In this document: piece after piece, positions 55,084 through 64,000 of the stretch
Layout of the letters: each line of letters starts with the position of its first letter
How positions within the stretch are numbered: position 1 is the first letter of the stretch
Source: Leucobacter chromiisoli
GTDB taxonomy: Bacteria; Actinomycetota; Actinomycetes; Actinomycetales; Microbacteriaceae
DNA length: 64,000 nt
Direction of reading: 5' to 3'
Assembly (NCBI RefSeq): GCF_016522505.1
Contig: NZ_JAEHOH010000015.1
Coordinates: 59,163-123,162 of the forward strand
The notes under the pieces: generated by a model
Told to the model about the DNA's origin: nothing
The model's database searches: none
Seen by the model: the letters and a program-made list of their open reading frames with translations, nothing else
Program-made: the position numbers and the translations under genes

Positions 55084-56667
55084 CTACCAGCGGCGGTGCT
55101 CGCCGCTTCCGCGGTAGTCGGGCCAGGGCAGATCGATCGGCGCCTCGAAGTCGCTCGGCAGCAGCGCGGGCATGGGATCCGCCGCGGTGCGCTCCTCGAA
55201 CTCCGTCTTCGCGGCATCGAGCAGCCCGGGCCTGGTGAGCAGGTCGATGAAGGTACCGGCCACGGTCTTGCCCGCGACGTCGATCGTTGGGCTGATCGTG
55301 GCGGGGATGCCGCCGAGCGCGTTCATCACCCAGGCCGAGTACGCGCCGCGGCCCGGCGCCGGCCGCAGCGCCGGGCGCGAGACGTAGAACCGCACGGTCG
55401 GGGCGTAGTGGGTCATCTCGACATAGTCGTCGCTCGTCCAGTTGCGTTGCCAGGGCGGCATGTGCTCGCGCAGCGCGCGCTCGGCGTCCTGCGGGGCGAT
55501 GAGCCGCTCGGTCTCGGCGAGGAACGGGCGCTCCATCGGCTCGATCCCGAGCTCGCGTTGGATCTCGCGGGCGACCTCGACCGCCTCGGCGCCGTAGATC
55601 GGCGCCCCGATCTCCTCGAGGTTGGCGTAGAGCACCTCGGCCATCGCGTGGTTGGTGCGGCCCGGGCGGCTGCGTGCCACCCACGTCTCCTCGAGCCCGC
55701 AGTGCGCCACCTCGGCCGCGTGCCTCGCGTTGCGGTCGAGCACGGCGAGCACGTGCTCCGCCATCTCGATGTCGGGTGTGCGCCAGGAGAACTGGATCCG
55801 AGCCGCGCGCGCGGGCAGGTTGTCGGCGGTCGCCTGGCCGTCGAGCAGGATCGCGTCCGAGATGCTCCAGCCGCCGACGCTCGGGAGCATGGCGTCCTGC
55901 ATCACGCGGGAGGCCGTGTACATCTGCATGAGCGCCACGTTGGCCCCGGGCGCACGCGCGGCCGAGTGGGAGGCGGGGATCGGCGAGTTGGGATCCGCGG
56001 AGACCTGCCAGGTCTCCGCGCTGTCGCAGGTGAAGGTGTAGACCTTGCTGTAGTAGGCGCCGCACTGGGTGTCCCAGCGAGCCGTGTTGCAGAGCGGCAG
56101 CATGTAGAAGGGGTGGAAGCTGACGATCGCGTCGACGTCGTCGTAGTACCCGCGCAGGCCGTGGACCACCTTCGAGCCGTGCATCTTCTCGGCGGGCTCG
56201 CCCGTGTACTTCAGCGTGCCCGGGATGCCGTGCGTCTCCATGGCGTGCTTCGTTCCGAGCAGGCCGGCGAGCGTGGAGATGCCGAGCACCGAGTGCGGAT
56301 CCGTGTGGCCCGGAGCGAAACGGCTGAGGCCCTCCTGGGGCTGTTCGCTGGTCGTGGCGGCCTGACTGTTGCCGGGCACGGCGTCGTACTCGGCGTAGCT
56401 GAGCACGGTGGGCCCGTCGCCGTTCGACCAGACGGCGCTGAACGCCGTCGGCATCCCCCCGGATCCGGCCTCGACCTCGAAGCCCTCGGCCCGCAGGCGC
56501 TCCACGTACCAGTCGGCGGAGCGGTACTCGCGCCAGGCGGGCTCCGCGTACTCCCAGATGCGGGTGTGCCACTCGGTGAGGCGCTCGAGGTGGTCATCGA
56601 TCCAGGCCCTGGCCGTGGTCTTCGCCGCGGCGCTCAGTTCCAGGCCCGCGTCGGGGGCGACACCCAT
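55084..56667 (-). CDS. M20-family-like amidohydrolase, diverged
   Basis: A 527-residue protein similar in overall plan to AbgB/M20 amidohydrolases (zinc peptidase with an inserted dimerisation domain). TVLSYAEYDAVPG and GTLKYTGEPAEKMHGSK recall the metal-site region and VMNALGGIPATISPTIDVAG the later part. But the usual CGHN motif reads APGHTDPHSVLG here and the catalytic GCPAEE reads GEPAEK, so metal ligands are rearranged. It may hydrolyse an unusual amide or act without the standard di-zinc site. Start ATG 56667 follows GAGGAGG. It sits between glmM and the CPBP gene, with no clear link. Confidence 0.7.
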   Translation of the reverse strand: MGVAPDAGLELSAAAKTTARAWIDDHLERLTEWHTRIWEYAEPAWREYRSADWYVERLRAEGFEVEAGSGGMPTAFSAVWSNGDGPTVLSYAEYDAVPGNSQAATTSEQPQEGLSRFAPGHTDPHSVLGISTLAGLLGTKHAMETHGIPGTLKYTGEPAEKMHGSKVVHGLRGYYDDVDAIVSFHPFYMLPLCNTARWDTQCGAYYSKVYTFTCDSAETWQVSADPNSPIPASHSAARAPGANVALMQMYTASRVMQDAMLPSVGGWSISDAILLDGQATADNLPARAARIQFSWRTPDIEMAEHVLAVLDRNARHAAEVAHCGLEETWVARSRPGRTNHAMAEVLYANLEEIGAPIYGAEAVEVAREIQRELGIEPMERPFLAETERLIAPQDAERALREHMPPWQRNWTSDDYVEMTHYAPTVRFYVSRPALRPAPGRGAYSAWVMNALGGIPATISPTIDVAGKTVAGTFIDLLTRPGLLDAAKTEFEERTAADPMPALLPSDFEAPIDLPWPDYRGSGEHRRW

Positions 56668-56785
56668 GTCGGCCTCCTCGTTCGTTCGATCCGGGCGATC
56701 TACCGACAGCCTGGCCGCTTTTCGTCGAGCCGTCAACGCAGCATCGCGACCGGAGATCGCGGTCGTGCTCTCCGAACGCCTGGCG

Positions 56786-58135
56786 CTAGACCGTCAGGCG
56801 GTCCTTCACGACGGCGGCGAGATCGGCGGCCAGCCGATGGGCCTGGTCCTCGTGCTCGGCCTCGACCATGACCCGCACGACCGGTTCGGTGCCCGATGGG
56901 CGCAGCAGCACGCGACCCTTGCCGCCGAGCACGATCTCGGCCTGCGAGACCGCCTGCTGCAGCACCGCGTCGCCGTGCACGCCGGAGCGATCGACCCCGC
57001 GCACGTTGACGAGCACCTGCGGGTACACGGTCATGCACTGCGCGAGCTCCTCGAGGCTCTTGCCGCTGCGCACGACCTCGGCCGCGATGTGCAGGCCGGT
57101 GAGGATCCCGTCGCCCGTCGTCGCGTGCTCGCTCATGATCACGTGGCCGGACTGCTCACCGCCGAGCGAGTAGCCGTTGGCGTTGATCTCCTCGAGGACG
57201 TAGCGATCGCCCACACCGGTTTCGACGACGTCGATGCCGTTGTCGGCCATGGCCAGCTTGAGGCCGAGGTTGCTCATCACCGTGGCGACGAGCGTGTTCT
57301 TCGCGAGCTTGCCGCGCGAGGCCATCGAGAGGGCGAGGATGGCCATGATCCGGTCGCCGTCCACGACGTTGCCGCGGCCGTCGACGGCGAGGCAGCGGTC
57401 GGCGTCGCCGTCGTGCGCCACGCCGAGGTCCGCACCGGTCTCGCGCACCGTCTCGATCAGCTGTTCGAGGTGCGTCGATCCGATGCCGTCGTTGATGTTG
57501 AAGCCGTCGGGGTCGTTGCCGATCACCGTGACCCTCGCCCCGGCGTCGGTGAAGACGTCGGGAGAGATGCCCGCCGCCGCGCCGTGCGCGCAGTCGAGCA
57601 CGACGTGCAGCCCGTCCAGCCGCACGCCCTCGAGCGTGCCCAGCAGGTGCACCAGATAGCGGTCCTCGGCGTCGGCGAAGAGCCGGATCCTGCCCACCTC
57701 GCGGCCGGTGGTGCCGACCAACGGGCCGCCCATCGCGGCCTCGATCTGATCCTCCACCTCGTCGGGCAGCTTGCGCCCGCCCTGGGCGAAGAACTTGATC
57801 CCGTTGTCGGGCGCCGGGTTGTGCGAGGCCGAGACCATCACCCCAAAGTCCGCACCGGTGTCGGCCACGAGGTACGCGGCGGCGGGGGTCGGGATCACCC
57901 CGGCGTCGAGCACGTCGATGCCCGCCGAGGCGAGGCCGGCCGCGACCGCGGCGGAGATGAACTCGCCGGAGACGCGCGGATCGCGCGCGACCACGGCGGT
58001 AGCGCGACGGCTCTCGCTCCGGGCGTTGCGCCCGAGAACGAGAGCCGCAGCGTGAGCGAGGTTCAGGGCCAGCTCGGCGGTCACATCGACCCCGGCCAGA
58101 CCCCGAACCCCGTCGGTGCCGAACAGGCGTGCCAT
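56786..58135 (-). CDS. glmM: Phosphoglucosamine mutase
   Basis: A 449-residue alpha-D-phosphohexomutase that turns glucosamine-6-phosphate (from GlmS, also here) into glucosamine-1-phosphate for UDP-GlcNAc. [15 protein letters not shown] is the family start; the phosphorylated serine is about S104 in [29 protein letters not shown] is the magnesium motif; and [15 protein letters not shown] the phosphate-binding end. It is 23 bases after rpsI. Confidence 0.97.
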   Translation of the reverse strand: MARLFGTDGVRGLAGVDVTAELALNLAHAAALVLGRNARSESRRATAVVARDPRVSGEFISAAVAAGLASAGIDVLDAGVIPTPAAAYLVADTGADFGVMVSASHNPAPDNGIKFFAQGGRKLPDEVEDQIEAAMGGPLVGTTGREVGRIRLFADAEDRYLVHLLGTLEGVRLDGLHVVLDCAHGAAAGISPDVFTDAGARVTVIGNDPDGFNINDGIGSTHLEQLIETVRETGADLGVAHDGDADRCLAVDGRGNVVDGDRIMAILALSMASRGKLAKNTLVATVMSNLGLKLAMADNGIDVVETGVGDRYVLEEINANGYSLGGEQSGHVIMSEHATTGDGILTGLHIAAEVVRSGKSLEELAQCMTVYPQVLVNVRGVDRSGVHGDAVLQQAVSQAEIVLGGKGRVLLRPSGTEPVVRVMVEAEHEDQAHRLAADLAAVVKDRLTV

Positions 58136-58158
58136 AGTGCAGGCAGTCCCGGCGCTGG

Positions 58159-58644
58159 TTAGCGCTTCGAGTACTGCGGAGCCTTGCGGGCCTTCTTGAG
58201 ACCGGCCTTCTTGCGCTCGATGACGCGGGCGTCGCGGCTCAGGAAGCCGGCCTTCTTCAGGGTCGGGCGGTTGTGCTCGGCGTCGATCTCGTTGAGCGCG
58301 CGGGCGATCGCGAGGCGCAGCGCGCCGGCCTGGCCCGAGGGGCCGCCGCCGCCGATGCGGGCGATCACGTCGTACGAGCCGTTGAGCTCGAGCACGGTGA
58401 AGGGGTCGGTGATCAGCTGCTGGTGCAGCTTGTTCGGGAAGTACTCGGCCAGCTCGCGGCCATTGACGGTCATGGTGCCGTTGCCGGGCACGAGGCGCAC
58501 GCGGGCGATGGCCTGCTTGCGACGGCCGACGGCCGCACCGGGGACGGTGAGCGCCGGGCGGGGGGTCTGCGCGGCGGCGCCGGCCTGGCCGGCGGGGGTC
58601 TCGGTGGTGTAGCTCTCGGGGGCCACGGTCTGCTCTTCAGTCAC
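58159..58644 (-). CDS. rpsI: Ribosomal protein uS9
   Basis: A 161-residue small-subunit protein. The first about 35 residues are an actinobacterial acidic Pro/Ala-rich extension ([20 protein letters not shown]); the conserved part starts [20 protein letters not shown] and ends [11 protein letters not shown], whose Lys/Arg tail reaches the ribosomal P site. It is 40 bases after rplM, the universal order. Confidence 0.98.
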   Translation of the reverse strand: MTEEQTVAPESYTTETPAGQAGAAAQTPRPALTVPGAAVGRRKQAIARVRLVPGNGTMTVNGRELAEYFPNKLHQQLITDPFTVLELNGSYDVIARIGGGGPSGQAGALRLAIARALNEIDAEHNRPTLKKAGFLSRDARVIERKKAGLKKARKAPQYSKR

Positions 58645-58684
58645 TTGAAGTCTCTTCTCTCGTCGTAACAGTCTGGTAGCCGCG

Positions 58685-59131
58685 TTACTGCGCGACCTGG
58701 CCGATGGTGTAGGCGGTCGGCTGCTGGGCCGCGTGCGGGTGCTCGGCGCCCGCGTAGACCTTCAGCTTGCGGAACTGGTCGCGACCGAGCGAGTTCTTCG
58801 GGAGCATGCCGCGGATGGCCTTCTCGACGGCGCGCTCGGGGTTCTTCTCGAGCAGCTCGGTGTAGCTGACCGAGCGCAGGCCGCCCGGGTAGCCCGAGTG
58901 GCGGTAGGCCCGCTTCTGCTCGGCCTTGTTCGCGGTCAGGACGACCTTGTCGGCGTTGATGATGATCACGTGATCGCCCATGTCCATGTGGGGGGCGAAG
59001 GTGGTCTTGTGCTTGCCGCGGAGGAGGGCGGCGGCGGTCGAGGCCAGGCGGCCGAGAACCACGTCGGTGGCATCGATGACGAGCCAGTCGTGCTTCTGCT
59101 CAGCTGCCTTCGGCGAGTACGTGCGAGTCAC
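58685..59131 (-). CDS. rplM: Ribosomal protein uL13
   Basis: A 148-residue large-subunit protein. [20 protein letters not shown] is its start and [20 protein letters not shown] its core; [20 protein letters not shown] is the conserved C-terminal part. The start is GTG 59131, which gives the normal length; the frame is open upstream, but that part is not conserved. A leader of about 120 bases precedes it. A possible -10 box lies in TGATAAAGT (about 59254-59262), overlapping the truA stop. Confidence 0.97.
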   Translation of the reverse strand: MTRTYSPKAAEQKHDWLVIDATDVVLGRLASTAAALLRGKHKTTFAPHMDMGDHVIIINADKVVLTANKAEQKRAYRHSGYPGGLRSVSYTELLEKNPERAVEKAIRGMLPKNSLGRDQFRKLKVYAGAEHPHAAQQPTAYTIGQVAQ

Positions 59132-59256
59132 TATCGTGCTGCTTTCTGTCGAAATGGAGGTGTTCGTGGATCCCGCTCCGTGCCCGGTCCCTGACGGGTG
59201 CTCGGGCCGTGGAGGGCTCAACAAATCGGATGCTTGCGCACCAAGGATCTACTTTA

Positions 59257-60303
59257 TCACAGGTTCGGGATCGCGGCCGGCGGATCGCTCTGCGGGTCGG
59301 GGCCGCCCTGCGGAGCCGGGGCGCTCTGCGGGCCCGCGCCGGAGGGGGCCAGTGGCGCGCGCCGCGCCCGGGTGCGCTCCGCCCGCTCGGCGAGTTCCGT
59401 GTACGGTGGGTAGGCGATCTCCTCGAGCGAGAGCCCGTGCGCGGGCATCACGGTGAAGCGGCTCGTACGCCGGCGCGCGTGCAGCAGCTCGTCGAGCTCC
59501 GTCTCCGCGATCCTGCCGGACCCGACCGCGACGACGCCGCCGACGAGGGCGCGGACCATCGAGTGGCAGAAGGCGTCCGCCTCGATGCGGGCCGCGTATG
59601 CTCCGTCGTCGGTCACCCGCCAGCTGAAGTCGAGGAGCGTGCGCACGGCGGTCGCGCCGTCGCGGGCCTTGCAGAAGCTCGTGAAGTCGTTGAGGCCGAG
59701 CAGCCTCTCCGACGCCCGTCGCATGCGGTGCAGATCCAGTTCTCGGGGCACGTCCGCCGTGAACCGGGCCGTGAGCGGATCCCTTCGGCTCCCCTCGCCG
59801 CGCAGGCGGTACTCGTACCGTCGGCGCAGCGCCGAGAAGCGGGCGTCGAAGGCGGCGGGGACCTCGCGCACCGAGTGCACGACGATGTCGGCGGCGCTGC
59901 GCTTCAGCACCCCGTTGACGCGGCGGGCGCGGAGCCGCGCGGCCTCCGCGGATCCCGCGTCCGGGTCCCCGGCGCGAGCCCGCCGGCCGCTCCACTTCTC
60001 GAGCTGACTCTCCGAGACGTCGACGTGCGCGACCTGACCGCGGGCGTGCACCCCCGCATCGGTGCGCCCGCCGACGGTGAGCGAGACCGACTCGGCGGGC
60101 ACCCTCAGCAGCACCGCGATCGCCGCCTCCAGCTCGCCCTGCACCGTGCGCAGCCCGGGCTGACCGGCCCAGCCGTGGAAGTCCGTGCCGTCGTACCCGA
60201 GGTCGAGGCGCAGGCGGCGCGCGCCGCCCTCGCGAGTCGTCGCGCCCGGCGGCCCGGGGGCGGAGCCGGGAACGGGTGCAGGGCGTGATGCGGGCGTGTC
60301 CAC
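59257..60303 (-). CDS. truA: tRNA pseudouridine(38-40) synthase
   Basis: A 348-residue pseudouridine synthase for the anticodon arm of tRNAs. LDLGYDGTDFHGWAGQPGLR is the start; catalytic D82 is in VGGRTDAGVHARGQVAHVD; FCHSMVRALVGGVVAVGSGR is the C-terminal motif. About 27 extra residues at the start and 38 Pro/Gly/Gln-rich residues at the end (with repeated PQS/DPQS) are not conserved. The start is GTG 60303. It precedes rplM in the usual actinobacterial order; rplQ would normally lie upstream, but other genes are here. Confidence 0.95.
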   Translation of the reverse strand: MDTPASRPAPVPGSAPGPPGATTREGGARRLRLDLGYDGTDFHGWAGQPGLRTVQGELEAAIAVLLRVPAESVSLTVGGRTDAGVHARGQVAHVDVSESQLEKWSGRRARAGDPDAGSAEAARLRARRVNGVLKRSAADIVVHSVREVPAAFDARFSALRRRYEYRLRGEGSRRDPLTARFTADVPRELDLHRMRRASERLLGLNDFTSFCKARDGATAVRTLLDFSWRVTDDGAYAARIEADAFCHSMVRALVGGVVAVGSGRIAETELDELLHARRRTSRFTVMPAHGLSLEEIAYPPYTELAERAERTRARRAPLAPSGAGPQSAPAPQGGPDPQSDPPAAIPNL

Positions 60304-60435
60304 ACCCCGATCCTGCCAGAAATCCTCTCAGGCCCGATCGTTAAGATGATCCGATACCCAGGGACACCCGGAACCCCTGCTTCATCACCGCCGCGCACGT
60401 CGCAGCAGTGTTCCCGCCCCAGGAGATCGCCCCCA

Positions 60436-62403
60436 ATGCCTCAGACCGCGCGCCCGGCCACCCCGAGCCTCCGTCGCTTCGGCGGGCTCGACGGGCTCCG
60501 CGCGATCGCCGTGGGTCTCGTGCTCGTCTACCACCTCTTCCCCGGAGCGCTCCGCGGCGGCTTCCTGGGAGTCGACGTCTTCTTCGCCATCAGCGGCTTC
60601 CTGATCACGTCGCTGCTGCTCCGCGAGCTGCAGCTCACGGGCGGCATCCGCCTCGGGGCCTTCTGGCGCCGCCGCGCGAGACGTCTGCTGCCCGCGCTCG
60701 GGCTCACGCTCCTCGTCGGAACGGCGCTGGGCCTCCTCGCGGGCGGGGACGCGCTCGTCGGCGTCGGCGGGCAGCTCGCGGGCGCGGCGCTCTTCGTCAG
60801 CAACTGGGTGTTCGTGGCGACGGGGGCCGACTACTTCGCCCGGGATACGCCGGAGCTCTTCCGCAACACGTGGTCGCTCTCGATCGAGGAGCAGTTCTAC
60901 CTCGCGCTCCCGCTGCTGCTGCTCCTGCTCATCCGGTTCAGGCGGCGGGCGGCGCTCGTGGTCCCGCTCATGGTCCTCGGCCTCGGTTCCGCGGTGCTGA
61001 TGGCCGGTCTCTCCGCCGCCGGTCAGGATCCGACCCGGATCTACTTCGGCTCTGACACGCACGTCTTCGGCCTGCTGCTCGGAGCCGCCCTCGCCTGCGC
61101 CGTGCAGCGGGAGCCCCGAGCCGCGGCGGAGCCTGAGCCCGTCGTGGAGGCCGAAGACCCGATACCGGTGATCCGGATCCCCGCATCCCGCGCAAAGACG
61201 GTCGGCAGGCAGATCGGGTGCCTGCTCACGGCGGCCGCCGGCCTCTCCGTGCTGGGATACCTCTCGGCGACGCTGCCCGAGGCCGGCCCCGAGAGCTTCC
61301 GCGGAGGCTTCCAGCTCGCGACAGCGGCCTCCCTGGCCACGGTGTGGGCCGTCACACGTCCCGGCGCGTGGGCCGGTACCGCCCTCGACGCGGCGCCGCT
61401 GCGCTGGATCGGCGAACGGTCGTACGGGATCTATCTCTGGCACTGGCCCCTGCTCGTGATCTTCACCCAGGCGCTCGGGCCCCGCAGCGGTGCGGGTCTC
61501 CCACTCCTCGCCGTGGGGGCGCTCACCCTCGTCGTGACGATCGCCGTCGCGGCGCTCTCGTACCGCTATGTGGAGCAGCCCATCAGGCGACTCGGGCTGC
61601 GCAGGTCGATCGCGCTGCTCTTCGCTCCGCGGAAGAGGAGCCGCCGGCGCCTCGTGGTCGCCTCGGCGCTCGGGGCCGTGCTGCTCGTCACCGTTCCCGC
61701 GACAGTGGTCGCCGTCGTGAACGCGCCCGACCGGAGCTCCGCCGCCGACGCCATCGCGCGCGGCCAGGAGGCCCTGGACGAGCGCGACGCGGAGGGCGGG
61801 GATGCCGAGAAGGCCGAGGACCAGGCCGAGGACCAGGCCGAGCCCGGCTCCGAGAAGGGCGCCGACGAGCCGGCGCCCGAGGTCGTGGACGTCGAGGGCC
61901 GCGACATGTTCGCGATCGGCGACTCGGTGATGCTCGCCAGCCTGCCCGAGCTGGACGAGGCCTTCCCGGGCATCAGCGTCGACGCCGCCGTCTCCCGAGG
62001 CCTCGGCGCCGGTGTCGGGATCGTCGAGCAGCAGGCGGGCCAGGATTCGCTGCGCAGCGTCATCGTGATCGGGCTCGGAACGAACGGCCCGGTCGACGCC
62101 GCCGACCTCGACGCGATCCGGCAGTTCGTCGGCGACCGCCCGATCGTGCTGGTGAACGCCCACGGCGAGCGCGACTGGATCCCGGGGGTCAATGCGCTGC
62201 TCGCCGACTACGCGGCCGCCCACCGCGGCGTCGTCCTGGCCGACTGGGACGGCACGATCGCGCCGCATCCCGATCTGCTCGCCGGAGACGGGATCCATCC
62301 CGGTCCGAGCGGCGGCGCCCTGTACGCGGAGACGGTGCAGCAGGCCCTGGACGAGCTCGAACAGCCCGGTGAGGCCATCGGCTACGCCGCTCCCCGACGC
62401 TGA
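60436..62403 (+). CDS. OatA-like membrane O-acyltransferase with SGNH domain
   Basis: A 655-residue two-part protein. Residues about 12-400 are an acyltransferase-3 domain with ten or eleven membrane segments (GLDGLRAIAVGLVLVYHLFP, FFAISGFLITSLLLRELQ, SLSIEEQFYLALPLLLLLL). After an acidic linker (about 445-490, repeats EDQAEDQAEPGSE) residues 495-650 are an extracytoplasmic SGNH hydrolase-like domain, FAIGDSVMLASLPEL and DGIHPGPSGGALYA giving the Ser and Asp-His. Such proteins O-acetylate peptidoglycan or secreted glycans. A heptose glycan is a possible substrate, but that is a guess. AGGAG precedes the ATG. Confidence 0.9.
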   Translation: MPQTARPATPSLRRFGGLDGLRAIAVGLVLVYHLFPGALRGGFLGVDVFFAISGFLITSLLLRELQLTGGIRLGAFWRRRARRLLPALGLTLLVGTALGLLAGGDALVGVGGQLAGAALFVSNWVFVATGADYFARDTPELFRNTWSLSIEEQFYLALPLLLLLLIRFRRRAALVVPLMVLGLGSAVLMAGLSAAGQDPTRIYFGSDTHVFGLLLGAALACAVQREPRAAAEPEPVVEAEDPIPVIRIPASRAKTVGRQIGCLLTAAAGLSVLGYLSATLPEAGPESFRGGFQLATAASLATVWAVTRPGAWAGTALDAAPLRWIGERSYGIYLWHWPLLVIFTQALGPRSGAGLPLLAVGALTLVVTIAVAALSYRYVEQPIRRLGLRRSIALLFAPRKRSRRRLVVASALGAVLLVTVPATVVAVVNAPDRSSAADAIARGQEALDERDAEGGDAEKAEDQAEDQAEPGSEKGADEPAPEVVDVEGRDMFAIGDSVMLASLPELDEAFPGISVDAAVSRGLGAGVGIVEQQAGQDSLRSVIVIGLGTNGPVDAADLDAIRQFVGDRPIVLVNAHGERDWIPGVNALLADYAAAHRGVVLADWDGTIAPHPDLLAGDGIHPGPSGGALYAETVQQALDELEQPGEAIGYAAPRR

Positions 62404-62469
62404 GGCGACGATGCAGTGACGTTCCGCCTCGCCGCTCAGCCGCCGGAGCGGCCCGGGTCGCCTGAGCGC

Positions 62470-63945
62470 TCACGGCCGCGGGGGCGGAGGCACGTCCAGG
62501 CCGAGACGGGGCGCGGGCAGGCCGAACTCGTTCCTGAGCGCGGAGATCGCCGCGTACCAGCCCGACAGCCCGTGGACGCCCGGGCCCGGGGACGCCGAGG
62601 ACGAGGCGAGGTAGATGCCCGGCGTGGGTGAGCGCCAGGGATCCCGACTCGCCACCGGCCGCGCGAGGAGCTGCCCCAGCCGCACCGCGCCCGAGCTGAA
62701 GTCGCCGCCGACGTAGTTCCGGTTGTACACGGAGAGTTCGGCGGCGGTCGTCTGCTGCACGCCGACGATCCTGTCGCGGAACCCGGGCGCGAAGCGCTCG
62801 ATCTGCCGGATCACTCGTTCGCGCATGTCGAGGCGCGACCCCCGCGGCACATGCGTGTAGCTCCAGACCGCGTGACTCCCGGCCGGGTTGCGCCCCGGAT
62901 CGAACGCCGTCGGCTGGGCGAGCAGCACGTAGGGCCGTTCGGGGTGGGCTCCACGGGACACCTCGCGCTCCGCCGCCGCGATCTCGGATCGGGAGCCCCC
63001 GATGTGCACGGTAGCCGTCTCCGCGACGCGCGGATCGGCCCAGGGGATCGGCCCGTCGAGCAGGAGATCGAGCTTCGTCGCACCATCCCCGTACTCGAAG
63101 CGCTCGAGGGCCCTCCGATACCTCGGGGGCAGCCGCTCGCCGGCGATGCGCGCCAGCCCCCGCGCCGAGGTGTCGAACAGCAGCGCGCCGTATCCGCCGA
63201 GCTCTCGCGCGTCGTCGATCGCGTGGCCGGTCTCGATCCTGCCTCCGTGCCTCAGCAGATCGTCGGCGAGCACGTCGGAGATCCTCCGGGAGCCGCCGAC
63301 CGGCACCGGCCAGCCGCGCGCGTGGCCCAGCGCCCCCAGGAGCAGGCCGGCGGCCGCGCCCGCGAGCGCCGGCATCCTGCCGACGGTGTGCGCGGCGACG
63401 CCGCCGAACAGCGCGGGGGCCGCCTCCTCGTGGAAGCGCAGGTTCCAGAGGGGCCCGCCCTGCTCGATCGTCCGCAGAGCGGCGACCACCGCGCCCGGAA
63501 CGTCACGCGGCCACCGGAGCACGCTCCCGCCGAGCGCGAAGTCGACCACCCCTTCCAGTCGGTCCAGCACGGGCCGGTAGAAGCGACGGTAGGCCTCGCC
63601 GTCGCGGCCGAGCTCGGCCGCGGTACGATCGATGTCCCGGAACGCGACCGCCGCGGCTCCCCCGTCGAGGGGATTCGCGTAGGAGGCGTCGGGAACCGCG
63701 AACCGCATCCGCCGCTCGAGTTCGAACTCGCGGAAGAACGGGGTCGCGAGCGCGAGCGGGTGGATCGCGGAGCAGACGTCGTGCAGCACGCCCGGCCGCA
63801 CCGCCTCGCTCGTGCGGGTGCCGCCGCCGATCGTCTCCGCCGCTTCGAACAGGGTGACCGGCACGCCGGCGCGGGCGAGCGTCACCGCCGCTGCGAGCCC
63901 GTTGGGCCCGGAGCCGATGACGGCCGCCGACTGCGCTTCCCCCAT
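62470..63945 (-). CDS. FAD-dependent NAD(P)/oxidoreductase, phytoene-desaturase-like
   Basis: A 491-residue flavoprotein. VIGSGPNGLAAAVTLARAGV (with LFEA after it) is the FAD-binding dinucleotide fold and GIYLASSSASPGPGVHGLSG is the C-terminal FAD motif of CrtI-like and related amine oxidases. Members desaturate carotenoids or oxidise other lipids. No carotenoid gene is nearby, so the substrate is open. A TAGCCT box 6 bases before ATG 63945 suggests a leaderless message. It is convergent with the acyltransferase gene, 66 bases apart. Confidence 0.87.
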   Translation of the reverse strand: MGEAQSAAVIGSGPNGLAAAVTLARAGVPVTLFEAAETIGGGTRTSEAVRPGVLHDVCSAIHPLALATPFFREFELERRMRFAVPDASYANPLDGGAAAVAFRDIDRTAAELGRDGEAYRRFYRPVLDRLEGVVDFALGGSVLRWPRDVPGAVVAALRTIEQGGPLWNLRFHEEAAPALFGGVAAHTVGRMPALAGAAAGLLLGALGHARGWPVPVGGSRRISDVLADDLLRHGGRIETGHAIDDARELGGYGALLFDTSARGLARIAGERLPPRYRRALERFEYGDGATKLDLLLDGPIPWADPRVAETATVHIGGSRSEIAAAEREVSRGAHPERPYVLLAQPTAFDPGRNPAGSHAVWSYTHVPRGSRLDMRERVIRQIERFAPGFRDRIVGVQQTTAAELSVYNRNYVGGDFSSGAVRLGQLLARPVASRDPWRSPTPGIYLASSSASPGPGVHGLSGWYAAISALRNEFGLPAPRLGLDVPPPPRP

Positions 63946-63951
63946 GCCTCG

Positions 63952-63957
63952 AGGCTA
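63952..63957 (-). promoter_or_regulatory. -10 box (TAGCCT), oxidoreductase gene
   Basis: TAGCCT lies 6 bases before ATG 63945; transcription would start at the start codon. Confidence 0.5.
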
Positions 63958-63982
63958 GCCCCTCTCGTCGGGCCCTTCGGGG

Positions 63983-64000
63983 CATAAAAAAAGGGGCGTG
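63983..64000 (-). terminator. Partial intrinsic terminator at the right edge
   Basis: On the minus strand the window begins CACGCCCC followed by seven T. A C-rich arm followed by a T-run is the 3' half of a rho-independent terminator whose first arm would be beyond 64000, for a minus-strand gene there. rplQ is a candidate because it usually precedes truA. Confidence 0.5.

Noticed and set aside
51367..56871. A plus-strand frame of over 1800 codons across glmS, coaA and the CPBP gene
   Set aside because: It is antisense to glmS and out of frame with coaA and the CPBP protein. Its composition is Arg/Ala/Gly-rich with no domain.

Overview
The window is a stretch of high-GC actinobacterial chromosome. 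Gene content and order (sucC-sucD, rplM-rpsI-glmM, glmS-acpS-alr-tsaE-tsaB-rimI-tsaD, guaA/guaB/guaB3, a DUF6350 protein, a CIRCE-controlled groES and the general protein style) point to the Microbacteriaceae, perhaps a Leucobacter-like organism; the genus is a guess. I see no tRNA, rRNA, CRISPR, insertion sequence or prophage. Start codons are often GTG. Many genes carry a TANNNT box 6 to 10 bases before the start, so leaderless transcripts are probably common.

Layout. 1-160: a TPP riboswitch (minus strand) in front of a gene that leaves the left edge. 157-4958: DUF6350 membrane protein, a two-component system, and a divergent GAP-family membrane protein. 5165-8660: a MetE-like single-domain methyltransferase and sucCD. 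8847-10858: two tandem membrane diguanylate cyclases. 10978-18570: PcrA helicase, an unknown membrane protein, L-asparaginase, a glycerophosphodiester phosphodiesterase and a Bax-inhibitor-1 family protein. 18835-22242: a class V aminotransferase, an NhaC-type antiporter and an XRE/cupin regulator. 22491-23372: a SigB/F/G-type sigma factor with no anti-sigma gene beside it.

23345-34760 is the most distinctive part: a mostly translationally coupled heptose/glycosylation locus in a Gram-positive lineage that makes no LPS. It encodes sedoheptulose-7-phosphate isomerase (GmhA), two full-length bifunctional heptose-7-phosphate kinase/adenylyltransferases (HldE), heptose-bisphosphate phosphatase (GmhB), three GT9 (heptosyltransferase-type) enzymes, two GT4-type and one GT2-type glycosyltransferase, a short-chain dehydrogenase and a DUF2795 protein. 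Together these could make ADP-heptose and build a heptose-containing surface or secreted glycan of unknown structure.

35002-43213 holds purine enzymes (guaA, guaB3, guaB), DUF3817, SURF1, RarD and a threonine-aldolase-type lyase. 43294-48205 holds groES, two DUF4190-type proteins flanking a THUMP-like methyltransferase, and the tRNA t6A genes. 48202-52968 completes the glmS to tsaD operon, with alanine racemase and TsaE fused in one polypeptide. 53000-64000 holds coaA, a CPBP protease-like protein, an M20-like hydrolase, glmM, rpsI, rplM, truA, an OatA-like acyltransferase and an FAD-dependent oxidoreductase.

Data quality. Four intergenic spots (about 5029-5151, 18680-18701, 34811-34870, 38228-38318) are long pure G/C homopolymers, several inside or beside transcription-terminator hairpins. 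The 3' end of groES next to a perfect 17-bp terminator stem also looks corrupted. These are probably sequencing or assembly errors at strong hairpins, not biology.
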